DNA of 64,000 nucleotides from contig CAYFTL010000002.1 of the NCBI GenBank assembly GCA_964346145.1, positions 53,845-117,844 of the forward strand. The letters run 5' to 3'. Positions within the stretch are counted from its first letter, which is position 1. Every line of letters begins with the position of its first letter. This DNA is from CAYFTL01 sp964346145. GTDB lineage: Bacteria > Bacillota > Clostridia > Christensenellales > Aristaeellaceae. Positions 24,382-32,146 of this stretch are shown here, in pieces. Both the position numbers and the translations under genes were made by a program. The notes below the pieces were generated by a model. That model saw only the letters and a list, made by a program, of their open reading frames with translations. It had not been told where the DNA came from and searched no databases.

Positions 24382-25380
24382 ATGCGACATATTAAAGTGT
24401 ACGGAACGCTGGGGCCGGCGTGTGCGGATGAGCAGAGATTGCGTGAGATGCTCGAAGCCGGCATGGACGGAATTCGGCTGAACCTATCCCATGGAGATAT
24501 GGAACAAAACAGGCCATGGATCGATTTGGTCGACAAGGTTTTTGGGCGTTTCAGTGGGCCGGCCGAACTGATTGTAGACATTGTAGGTCCTGAGCTGCGC
24601 ATCGGAGAGCTTGAAACGCCCGTGGAGCTTGCGATAGGAGACCGGGTGCGGCTGTGCGCCGGCGCAGGGGAAGGGATTACGGTGCCCGAGGCAGCCATTG
24701 ACGCCATGGAAACAGGGCTGGAGCTGCTGATGGACGATGGCAAAATAAGCCTGAAGGTAGAGTGCACCGGCGAAGGCTGGGCGCAAGCTGTGGTAACTCA
24801 GTCCGGGGTTTTGCAATCGCGAAAAAGTTTGACGCTGCAAGGCAAGCAGGTGAATTTGCCCGCATTGAGCGATGTGGACAAAAAAAACTTGCAGGCGGCA
24901 GCGCAGATGGGGGTTACCGGAGTGATGCAACCTTTCGTGCGCGGTGCCCAGGACGTTCGGGAGCTGCGCGAGCAAATTCAACAATACAGCGCAAAACCCA
25001 TGGAAATCTTTGCGAAGATAGAGAATTGGGCAGGGATTGACGCGGCGGAAGAGATTGCCGATTGGGCGGACGAAGTGGTGATTGCCCGGGGAGATTTGGG
25101 CGCCAGCGTTTCGCTGTGGCAACTGCCCGTGATCCAAAAACAATTGGCCCGACGGTTGCGTGCCAAAGACAAACGGTTTATGGTGGCGACGCAAATCTTA
25201 AACTCGATGATTGAGGAGCCTGTGCCCACCCGTGCGGAGGCCACCGACGCGGCCCAGGCGGTATTTGACGGCGCGGCTTCGGTAATTTTGACCGCGGAAA
25301 CCGCGGTGGGCAAGTATCCGGTGGATTCGATTCGCGCATTGCGCTGTCTGGTGGATGAAGCGGCAAAGTATATAGGGTAA
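24382..25380 (+). CDS. Pyruvate-kinase-like protein lacking the C-terminal domain
   Basis: Protein of 332 residues homologous to the barrel and B domains of pyruvate kinase (usual length about 470); the C-terminal domain, which carries allosteric sites in many enzymes, is absent. Conserved parts are YGTLGPAC, IRLNLSHGD (Arg and Asn kept), IFAKIENWAG with the catalytic Lys, VVIARGDLGAS with Glu/Asp metal ligands in order, and TAETAVGKYP. The usual DTKGPEIR is changed to DIVGPELR, losing the Thr of the K+ site and the following Lys. The ATG at 24382 has GAGGAG four bases ahead. The gene ends in a normal stop followed by a hairpin, so it is not a simple truncation. It may act on pyruvate/PEP or another keto acid from sugar-acid breakdown; that is inference. 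Confidence 0.8.
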   Translation: MRHIKVYGTLGPACADEQRLREMLEAGMDGIRLNLSHGDMEQNRPWIDLVDKVFGRFSGPAELIVDIVGPELRIGELETPVELAIGDRVRLCAGAGEGITVPEAAIDAMETGLELLMDDGKISLKVECTGEGWAQAVVTQSGVLQSRKSLTLQGKQVNLPALSDVDKKNLQAAAQMGVTGVMQPFVRGAQDVRELREQIQQYSAKPMEIFAKIENWAGIDAAEEIADWADEVVIARGDLGASVSLWQLPVIQKQLARRLRAKDKRFMVATQILNSMIEEPVPTRAEATDAAQAVFDGAASVILTAETAVGKYPVDSIRALRCLVDEAAKYIG

Positions 25381-25389
25381 TAAACAAAA

Positions 25390-25430
25390 GGAAGTACCGA
25401 CGACGCAGATTGCGCGGGTGCTTCCTTCTT
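25390..25430. terminator. Hairpin terminator between convergent genes
   Basis: GGAAGTACC (25390-25398) pairs with GGTGCTTCC (25417-25425) through one G-U pair, followed by TTCTTT. It lies between the pyruvate-kinase-like gene and the convergent hydrolase gene. Confidence 0.6.
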
Positions 25431-25450
25431 TAATATAGGGTTGCAAATGG

Positions 25451-26305
25451 TCAGGCCCACACATCCCGCACCCAACCGCGCAGGTAATCGCATACTTCCA
25501 AGTGGTTGGTTTCAGCGCAGTAGTGGCCGCCGTAGCGCAGGATGTGAAACTCGGCGTGGCTAAGCAGCTTGCGCATGTAGGCGGGGGGGCGGCAGCCCAG
25601 CAGCTTGTCGTGCTCTCCCCAGAGCACCATGGTGGGGAACCAATCGTTGAGCGCGCCGTGGGGGATGATGGAACCGTTGAGCAAGAGCCGTTGTAGCGAT
25701 TCGTCGCTGCCCGGTCGCCGGAAGGGCGCTTGTATGGTTTCTGCCACTGCGGCGTGCTGAGGCCGGCCGTATAGCCAGCGCATGTGCTTTCTGAATTTCG
25801 AGCGGTTGAGGATATTGTTTTTATACCACCGCTTGAGCAGCGCATTGCCCAAGTTGCTGCGCACCAGCGGTTTTAAGAACCGGGGAATATAGCAACGCAA
25901 TATGGGGCTGAGCAGCGTAAGGGAGCCGCAGCTATCGGGTTGTTGGTAGGCCATGGTCAGGGCGGTGCCAGCCGAAGACCCCTGGCCGATTATGTTCCAG
26001 CGGTTGATGCGCCCGCTCATATCTCGGTCGACCTGATCGAGGATGCCCCAGAGCAGTTTTGCCCGGGTATCCTGGCGGTGGGGAACGCCGGAACCACACA
26101 TACTCTGCCCAAATCCGGGCAAATCCACCAGCACGCACAGGCAACCCATTTGCTGCAGCTGGGGCAGAATGAGCCGCCAGTTGTAACAGGACTGGCCGGG
26201 GGCGGGGATGAGCAGCGCCCGGTGCAATACCGCCCCTTTGGGTTTGGCGATTTGGTAGTGGAGCACCAGCCCCTTAAATGAAATATAACAGTCCTGCAAG
26301 GGCAA
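25451..26305 (-). CDS. Alpha/beta-fold hydrolase
   Basis: Alpha/beta hydrolase of 284 residues. The oxyanion region is LIPAPGQSCYNW (32-43), the nucleophile elbow is GQGSSAG with Ser111 as nucleophile (GxSxG read as GSSAG), the acid is probably Asp233 in WGEHDKLLG and the base His261 in GGHYCAETNH. A helical cap lies between about 125 and 200. The start is TTG, with AAGGAGG five to eight bases upstream. The gene stands alone, convergent with the pyruvate-kinase-like gene. Members hydrolyse esters, lactones, amides or epoxides; the substrate cannot be told. Confidence 0.8.
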   Translation of the reverse strand: MPLQDCYISFKGLVLHYQIAKPKGAVLHRALLIPAPGQSCYNWRLILPQLQQMGCLCVLVDLPGFGQSMCGSGVPHRQDTRAKLLWGILDQVDRDMSGRINRWNIIGQGSSAGTALTMAYQQPDSCGSLTLLSPILRCYIPRFLKPLVRSNLGNALLKRWYKNNILNRSKFRKHMRWLYGRPQHAAVAETIQAPFRRPGSDESLQRLLLNGSIIPHGALNDWFPTMVLWGEHDKLLGCRPPAYMRKLLSHAEFHILRYGGHYCAETNHLEVCDYLRGWVRDVWA

Positions 26306-26802
26306 TGCCCCCTCCTTAGTAAAATGGTGTTTGCGTTACGGTGGTTACAGACATGATGGTTAAGGTACAATGCAAGCGACTGGCAGAAATAACATTTGCA
26401 TTTTTGGGCAACGGGTTGTTGCCAAGTGTGTAATCCATATTTATTTGGGCGACGAAAGTATGGGCTCATAGCTGTCGTTCCTTTTGTGTTGTTGGCGATC
26501 GGTTTGAGAAGCCAATCTTTCTATATCTTTATATTTAAGGTTGGACAACCGGTTCTCTTCAGCGTAGCTGCACAATTTGCTTTATTTTAGCACAATTTCT
26601 GCCAAAGCAAAAGCCAGAGCCGCTTCGACGGCGCCTGTACAGCGGTGACGACATAATATACCACAATAATGAGGCTGTGAAACGAGGGCGCGGCGTGCTT
26701 GTTGCAGCTCGGTCGGGGCAAACGGTGGTTGTTCCGGGACGATGCATTGGCAGCAGTCGGGTGCGCATTAGATTAAGGGCAAGTAAATTTGTGCGATTCC
26801 GG
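26306..26802. other. Intergenic region between divergent hydrolase and BMP genes
   Basis: About 500 bases with no supported gene. The base composition is mixed and no open frame has a ribosome binding site. The regulatory elements of the BMP gene lie at its right end, from 26803. Confidence 0.6.
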
Positions 26803-26878
26803 TTGCGGCGCCACCGATAAAGGTGTACAATAATAAACACAACGAACAAAATGTTCGTAATTTTAGGGCGACGCCCTA
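26803..26878 (+). promoter_or_regulatory. Promoter and two palindromes ahead of the BMP-family gene
   Basis: TTGCGG (26803-26808), 17 bases, then TACAAT (26826-26831) form a possible promoter. Just downstream lie two perfect inverted repeats: ACGAACA-aaa-TGTTCGT (26842-26858) and TAGGGCG-a-CGCCCTA (26864-26878), the second ending 28 bases before the start codon. They could be operators or a 5' UTR stem. The first resembles a LexA box but has the wrong spacing. Confidence 0.5.
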
Positions 26879-26906
26879 CAACAAAAGATAGCGGAGGGAA
26901 TTTTTA

Positions 26907-28001
26907 ATGAAGAAGATTCTGATTGCTGTACTGACCTTGGCGCTGCTGCTTTCGACAGGCTCTATGGCCTTGGCTGAGCAAGCTCGCGCCCCGATTGCCA
27001 AAGAGGACATCAAAGTGGGTGCAGTGTACATCGGCGACGTAAGTGACAAAGGCTATACCTACGCACACCACCAGGGCATGTTGTATATGCAGCAGGAACT
27101 GGGCCTGACCGACGATCAGATCATCCTGAAAAAGAACATCAGCGAAGATGCATCCTGCGAAGCCGCGCTGCGCGAGTTGGTGGAACAGGGCTGCAACATC
27201 ATCTTTGGGATCAGCTTTGGCTACATGGACTACATGGAAGAAATGGCTGCAGAATATCCCGAAATTATCTTCTCCCACTGCTCGGGCTATAAGAGCAACG
27301 AGACCAACTTCAACAATTATTTCGGCCGCATCTACGAAGCCCGCTACCTGGCAGGCATCGCTGCCGGATTGAAGACCGAGAACAACCACTTGGGCTATGT
27401 GGCTGCCATGTCTTTGCCCGAAGTGAACTACTCGCTGAACGCTTATTATTTGGGCGCAAAGTCTGTGAATCCGGATGTAAAAATGACGGTTAAGTACACC
27501 AACACCTGGTATGACCCCACTTTGGAGCGCCAAGCCGCCGACGCGTTGTTAGATTTGGGCTGTGACGTAATCGGCCAGCACCAGGACACCTCCATGCCGG
27601 TTATCGCTGCCGGTGAAAAGGGCGTTTGGGCTACCGGCTACAACGCCGACATGACCGAAGATGCTCCCGATGCTCACCTGGTTGCACCCATTTGGAACTG
27701 GGGAATTTACTACAAGGATGCCGTACAAAAAGCCATTGATGGTAGCTGGACTCCTGAGAACGTGCTGATGGGCATGAACGAAGGTCTGGTAGACATTTCC
27801 GAATTGACCAAGAATTGCGCAGAGGGCACCGCTGAAAAAGTGGAAGAAGCCCGCGCTAAAATCTTGTCCGGCGAGTTCGGCGTTTTCGAAGGCCCGATCA
27901 AGGACAACGAAGGCAATGAGCAGATTGCTGAAGGTACTACGCTGACCCCCGCAGAAATCCTGCAGATCAACTGGTTGGTGGAAGGCGTTTCTGTAAACTA
28001 A
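26907..28001 (+). CDS. BMP-family substrate-binding protein (PnrA/Med type)
   Basis: Secreted binding protein of 364 residues from the basic membrane protein family, whose characterised members bind purine nucleosides for ABC import. The signal peptide (1-23) ends in SMALA-EQ with no lipobox cysteine. Family parts seen are VGAVYIGDVSDKGYTYAHHQG, QGCNIIFGISFGYMDYM, ARYLAGIAAGLKTENNHLGYV and GCDVIGQHQDTSMPVIAAGEKGVWATGYN. A GGAGG site precedes the ATG. No ATPase or permease gene is beside it, so it is an orphan binding protein or works with a system encoded elsewhere. It is monocistronic, between a regulated-looking promoter region and a strong terminator at 28017. Confidence 0.88.
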   Translation: MKKILIAVLTLALLLSTGSMALAEQARAPIAKEDIKVGAVYIGDVSDKGYTYAHHQGMLYMQQELGLTDDQIILKKNISEDASCEAALRELVEQGCNIIFGISFGYMDYMEEMAAEYPEIIFSHCSGYKSNETNFNNYFGRIYEARYLAGIAAGLKTENNHLGYVAAMSLPEVNYSLNAYYLGAKSVNPDVKMTVKYTNTWYDPTLERQAADALLDLGCDVIGQHQDTSMPVIAAGEKGVWATGYNADMTEDAPDAHLVAPIWNWGIYYKDAVQKAIDGSWTPENVLMGMNEGLVDISELTKNCAEGTAEKVEEARAKILSGEFGVFEGPIKDNEGNEQIAEGTTLTPAEILQINWLVEGVSVN

Positions 28002-28016
28002 GCATATGGATTGCAA

Positions 28017-28045
28017 AACCGGCTTCATACGAAGCCGGTTTTTTT
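28017..28045 (+). terminator. Terminator of the BMP-family gene
   Basis: The perfect ten-base stem AACCGGCTTC / GAAGCCGGTT with a four-base loop is followed by five T, 15 bases after the stop. Confidence 0.95.
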
Positions 28046-28201
28046 GTTTTGGCAAAAAAATGATATTTGGAACGTATGCAGAGAGGCATACCTGGCAAAA
28101 AACGCAAAACAATGTAGCAAGTCGGACACTTGGATTTAATGATTCTGTTGGGTCTGCACACAAAAGATGGTTGCAAAATTTGACAAAATATATAAAAAAT
28201 A

Positions 28202-28230
28202 TCGACTAAAAGTTAACGTAAAGTTATAAT
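28202..28230 (+). promoter_or_regulatory. Promoter of the sugar ABC importer operon
   Basis: TCGACT (28202-28207), a 17-base spacer and a perfect TATAAT (28225-28230), 46 bases ahead of the binding-protein start. The -35 matches four of six bases. Confidence 0.6.
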
Positions 28231-28276
28231 GAAAATGCATAAACTTTTGTAAACACACGAACGTTAGGAGGCATCT

Positions 28277-29875
28277 ATGATGGTTAAGAGGAAACTATTG
28301 GCAACTGCACTGGTGTTTGCTATGCTGTTGGGTTTGACGGGCGTTGTCGCCCAAGCGGAGGCAAATACGGATTTTTCCTACCCGATGGAATACGACAAAA
28401 CGTTGACCTATTACCTCGGTTTGAACTCTAATGTGGCGGCAAGCGAAGCCACTCTGAATGAGACTCCATTCGCCAAATATCTGGAAGAAGCAACCGGCAT
28501 TAAGGTGGAGTATATTCACCCGACCGTAGGCTCGGAAGCCGAGGGCTTCAACATTATGTTGGCCGGCGGCGATCTGACCGACATTATCGAGATGAACTGG
28601 AGCGCATCCAACATGTATCCGGCCGGTTTGGACGCGGCCATCACCAACGGTTTGGTCTTGGCGCTTGAAGACTATACCGACAAAATGCCTAACTACATGG
28701 CCACATTGGATTCCAACGCCGATTGGAAACGCATGTCCACCACCGATGAAGGCCACATTCCCGGATTTACATTTATCCGCGGCGATGTGTATGTGCAGGT
28801 GTATGGCGGAATGATCGTTCGCCAGGATTGGCTGGACAAGCTGAACATGGAAGTGCCCACCACGATAGACGAGTGGACCGCCATGCTCACCGCTTTTAGG
28901 GATGAACTGGGCGCCAGCGCACCCCTTGCTGCCTCCCTATCCGGTGGCGTGCCCAATATACTAGAGCAAGGTGCTTTTTGCGGTGCATTTGGCGTGACCA
29001 ACGGATTCTATGTAGACAATGGCACGGTTAAATATGGCCGCATTGAAGAAGGATGGAAACAAACCCTTGAGCTGATGGCCCAATGGTACAAGGATGGTTT
29101 GTTGAACCCAGATTTCATCACCGACCAAACCAACGAAATTAATGCTCATATTTTAAACGGCGACAGCGGCGCTTTCTACGGCCTTGCCGGATCGGGCATA
29201 GGCACATACACCAATTCGGCCCGCACGGCTGGCGATGAGGAGTTTAAGATTGTGGGCGCGCCGTATCCGGTGATCAACAAGGGCGACACACCCGAATTTG
29301 GGCAATACGACAACGCGACGCCCGGCCTGATTTGCACCATCAATCCCAAGAGTGAAAACATTGAAGCGGCTATTCGTCTGCTGGACTATGGATATAGCGA
29401 AGAAGGACAAAAACTGTTCAACTTTGGCAAGGAAGGCGAAAGCTTTACCATGGTGGACAACTATCCCACATTGGCCGATTCCATTATCAATCCGGAGGAA
29501 GGCCTGTCCATCGGCAACGCGATGGCCCGTGTAGCCCGTTCGTCTTACGGCGGCCCCTTTGTGCTGACCAAGGAGTATCAGGAACAGTACTTCCAGCTGG
29601 ATAATCAGCGCCAGGCGGTAACCACATGGGGACAGACCAATGCGGCTGCCCACGTGATGCCTCCGATTTCCATATCGGAAGCCGAGAGCGAAGAGTTTAA
29701 CAAAATTATCACCGAAGTGGATGCCTTCGTCGGCGAGTATGTGTCGCTGGCCATCAATGGCACAAACGATTTGAGCAACTACGAAGCCGAATATCTGGAT
29801 GTTTTGAAGGATATCGGCATCGAGCGCGCGATTGAGATTCAACAGGCTGCCTACGACAGGTATATGCAGCGCTAA
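28277..29875 (+). CDS. Extracellular solute-binding protein of a sugar-type ABC importer
   Basis: Binding protein of 532 residues, the length of LplA-type oligosaccharide-binding proteins. The signal peptide (about 1-28, ending AQAEA) lacks a lipobox cysteine. The mature part has the class features: TPFAKYLEEATGIKVEYI, IMLAGGDLTDII, a WLDKLNMEVPTTIDEW segment and NPDFITDQTNE. AGGAGG lies five bases before the first ATG (a second ATG follows directly). Two permease genes follow after a hairpin at 29907-29938 that could make the binding protein more abundant than the permeases. No ATPase gene is present, as usual for carbohydrate importers sharing a MsmK-like ATPase. The likely ligand is an oligosaccharide. 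Confidence 0.88.
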   Translation: MMVKRKLLATALVFAMLLGLTGVVAQAEANTDFSYPMEYDKTLTYYLGLNSNVAASEATLNETPFAKYLEEATGIKVEYIHPTVGSEAEGFNIMLAGGDLTDIIEMNWSASNMYPAGLDAAITNGLVLALEDYTDKMPNYMATLDSNADWKRMSTTDEGHIPGFTFIRGDVYVQVYGGMIVRQDWLDKLNMEVPTTIDEWTAMLTAFRDELGASAPLAASLSGGVPNILEQGAFCGAFGVTNGFYVDNGTVKYGRIEEGWKQTLELMAQWYKDGLLNPDFITDQTNEINAHILNGDSGAFYGLAGSGIGTYTNSARTAGDEEFKIVGAPYPVINKGDTPEFGQYDNATPGLICTINPKSENIEAAIRLLDYGYSEEGQKLFNFGKEGESFTMVDNYPTLADSIINPEEGLSIGNAMARVARSSYGGPFVLTKEYQEQYFQLDNQRQAVTTWGQTNAAAHVMPPISISEAESEEFNKIITEVDAFVGEYVSLAINGTNDLSNYEAEYLDVLKDIGIERAIEIQQAAYDRYMQR

Positions 29876-29906
29876 AACAACTTATTGCATTACTGTGCTA
29901 TACGCT

Positions 29907-29938
29907 GCCGCCACAGGGTTTTCATGCCCTGTGGCGGC
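29907..29938 (+). promoter_or_regulatory. Intercistronic hairpin between binding-protein and permease genes
   Basis: GCCGCCACAGGG (29907-29918) and CCCTGTGGCGGC (29927-29938) form a perfect 12-base stem with an eight-base loop and no T-tract. Such stems in ABC operons stabilise the upstream message or partly stop transcription. Confidence 0.7.
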
Positions 29939-30022
29939 GGTATCCAGCCGTAAGGGAGGGACTCATATGACCCCCAACAAAACCGGCAGCCCCCGGCGAG
30001 GCAACCGGGGTACTTCCGCAGG

Positions 30023-30919
30023 GTGGGCAACGACATACGCAAGCGCCCTATTTTGTACTTGTTGTTTGTGCCTGTTTTGATTTACTATATTCTGTTCTGC
30101 TACAAGCCCATGTACGGTGCGCTGATTGCCTTTACCAACTATAAGCCCGGTCAGCCGCTGCTCAGCAACTGGGTGGGACTTCAGAACTTTATAGATTTTT
30201 TCAATGCCCGCGACTTTTCTAGATTGATTCGAAATACCATTACCATCAGCTTGAACTCCATCCTTTGGGGATTCCCTGCACCCATCATTCTGGCGCTGCT
30301 GATGAATGAGCTGCGCAACCGCAAGTTTACCCGCACGGTGCAAACCATAAGCTACATGCCTCACTTTATTTCGCTGGTGGTTGTGTGCGGGATGATTATT
30401 AGCTTTACCAGTTCCTCCGGGGTGATTACCCAGCTGATGTATAGACTGGGGTTACTGGAAAAGCCGGTTGCGCTGTTGAGCAAAGCTAATTATTTCGTGC
30501 CCGTATATGTCATTTCCGGCATATGGCAAGAGGTGGGCTACGGTTCGATTATTTATCTGGCTGCGCTTACCAACGTGAGTGCCGAGCTGTACGAGGCAGC
30601 CAAGATCGATGGTGCCGGGCGCTGGAAACAGACGCTATACATCACGCTGCCGGGCATATTACCCACAATCATCACGATGCTAATTTTGCGCATGGGCTCG
30701 GTGATGAATGTCGGTTCGGAAAAGATCATACTGTTGTACAATTCGGCCATCTATTCCACATCCGACGTTATTTCCAGCTATGTTTACCGCAAGGGTATTC
30801 AAAGCGCTCAATACAGCTTTTCCACCGCGGTGGGGCTGTTTAATTCGGTGATCAACTGCACGCTGTTGGTGCTTGTCAATTGGCTCAGCCGACGGCTGAC
30901 CGAGACCAATTTGTGGTAG
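30023..30919 (+). CDS. ABC transporter permease, LplB type (probable 5' frameshift)
   Basis: Inner-membrane permease of 298 residues (GTG start) with six hydrophobic segments. It has the family start YLLFVPVLIYYILFCYKPMYG and the coupling loop YEAAKIDGAGRWKQTLYITLPG. It pairs with the next permease to form the translocation channel. The GTG at 30023 has no proper ribosome binding site. A textbook GGGAGGG site precedes an ATG at 29967 whose frame is off by one base: one extra base in either of two five-C runs (29971-29975 or 29990-29994) would join it and add about 19 residues. This suggests a missing base in the assembly or a real mutation. The function call is safe; the start is not. Confidence 0.85.
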   Translation: MGNDIRKRPILYLLFVPVLIYYILFCYKPMYGALIAFTNYKPGQPLLSNWVGLQNFIDFFNARDFSRLIRNTITISLNSILWGFPAPIILALLMNELRNRKFTRTVQTISYMPHFISLVVVCGMIISFTSSSGVITQLMYRLGLLEKPVALLSKANYFVPVYVISGIWQEVGYGSIIYLAALTNVSAELYEAAKIDGAGRWKQTLYITLPGILPTIITMLILRMGSVMNVGSEKIILLYNSAIYSTSDVISSYVYRKGIQSAQYSFSTAVGLFNSVINCTLLVLVNWLSRRLTETNLW

Positions 30920-30931
30920 GAGGTGCGTACA

Positions 30932-31825
30932 GTGGCTAACAAAAAAAACAATGCGATTCGCGAGCCGATGAGCTGGCGCATCTTTAACGTATTCAATATC
31001 ATCTTTATGTGCGCAACCATGCTGGTTATGTTTTATCCGGTTTGGCACGTGCTGATGGCTTCCTTTAGCAATTCGGGCATGCTCATGAAAAACACCAGAC
31101 TTTTGCTAAAGCCGGCAGGGTTTAGCTGGTCGGCCTACGAATACGTGGTGACCAACCCAATGATTCCCATCGGCTACAGAAACACGCTGATCATAGTGGT
31201 GGTTGGCACGGCTATCAATTTGCTGATGACGATGCTCAGCGCATACTTTCTGTCTCGAAAAAATCAAACGGTTACCAAGGCGGCCATGATATTTGTGATG
31301 ATCACCATGTTCTTCTCGGGCGGGATGATCCCCGGATTCTTGAACATAAAGGATTTGGGCATATACGATACATTGTGGGCGCTGATGCTGCCCACCGCGG
31401 TGAGCGTTTTTAACACCATAATTTTGCGAACGGCTTTCATGGGTGTCCCCGATAGCCTGGAGGAGTCGGCAACGATAGACGGCGCAGGAGATTTGACCAT
31501 ATTGTTTCGGATTTATGTGCCCTTATCGGGCGCCGTGCTGGCCGTACTGGTTTTGTATTACGGCGTGGGCCACTGGAACTCATGGTTCAACGCCATGCTG
31601 TACTTGCAAAACAGAAAGCTGCAGCCATTGCAGTTGGTGCTTCGCCAGATACTGATCCAAAACGACGTGAGCGATATGATACAGCAGAGCACCGATGAAG
31701 AGCAGATTGCGGAGACCATCAAATATGCGGTGATCGTAGTGGCGACCGTGCCGATATTGAGTATTTATCCGTTCTTACAGCGCTACTTTGTACAGGGCGT
31801 ACTGGTGGGTGCCGTAAAAGGGTAG
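30932..31825 (+). CDS. ABC transporter permease, LplC/YtcP type
   Basis: Second permease of the sugar importer, 297 residues, six hydrophobic segments. It has the coupling-helix motif ESATIDGAGDLTILFRIYVPLSG and the family's C-terminal PILSIYPFLQRYFVQGV. The GTG at 30932 was chosen because AGGAGG lies eight bases upstream; an earlier in-frame GTG at 30923 overlaps that site. It starts 12 bases after the first permease, so the two are cotranscribed and probably made in equal amounts. It is the last gene of the operon, followed by the long hairpin at 31873. Confidence 0.9.
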   Translation: MANKKNNAIREPMSWRIFNVFNIIFMCATMLVMFYPVWHVLMASFSNSGMLMKNTRLLLKPAGFSWSAYEYVVTNPMIPIGYRNTLIIVVVGTAINLLMTMLSAYFLSRKNQTVTKAAMIFVMITMFFSGGMIPGFLNIKDLGIYDTLWALMLPTAVSVFNTIILRTAFMGVPDSLEESATIDGAGDLTILFRIYVPLSGAVLAVLVLYYGVGHWNSWFNAMLYLQNRKLQPLQLVLRQILIQNDVSDMIQQSTDEEQIAETIKYAVIVVATVPILSIYPFLQRYFVQGVLVGAVKG

Positions 31826-31872
31826 CAACGCTTTCGCTCTTTAAGCAAACTTATATTATAGGTATTATAGGC

Positions 31873-31919
31873 AAACGCCAAATCCCTCCGGTTATAAATG
31901 CCGGAGGGATTTGGCGTTT
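31873..31919. terminator. Long perfect hairpin after the ABC importer
   Basis: A 19-base perfect inverted repeat (31873-31891, 31901-31919) with a nine-base loop, its outer three pairs A-T. It has no further T-tract. It is the main feature of the 31826-32146 intergenic region; the rest is AT-rich and holds the promoter region of the next gene. Confidence 0.75.
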
Positions 31920-32146
31920 AAAGGCGGCTAAAAGTTGGATTGAGTAATGTACGGGCGCGCTTGACGCATTATTTTGGATGGTGTTTTTCAATATTTACAA
32001 ATTGACTTTGGACGAATATAAAGCTGAAGAAGGAAAAAAAGAAGAGGATGTCGAAATAAATAATGGCAAAAGTATAAAAAGGTAGCAATGTTTTTGCTAA
32101 TGCGAAAGCGGCTGCCCAATACAAATGCACGGGGGAGGATATTTTT

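Noticed and set aside
26843..26857. LexA/SOS-box-like sequence CGAAC-N5-GTTCG
   Set aside because: The Gram-positive LexA box has four, not five, bases between half-sites, and the downstream BMP-type gene is not an SOS gene.
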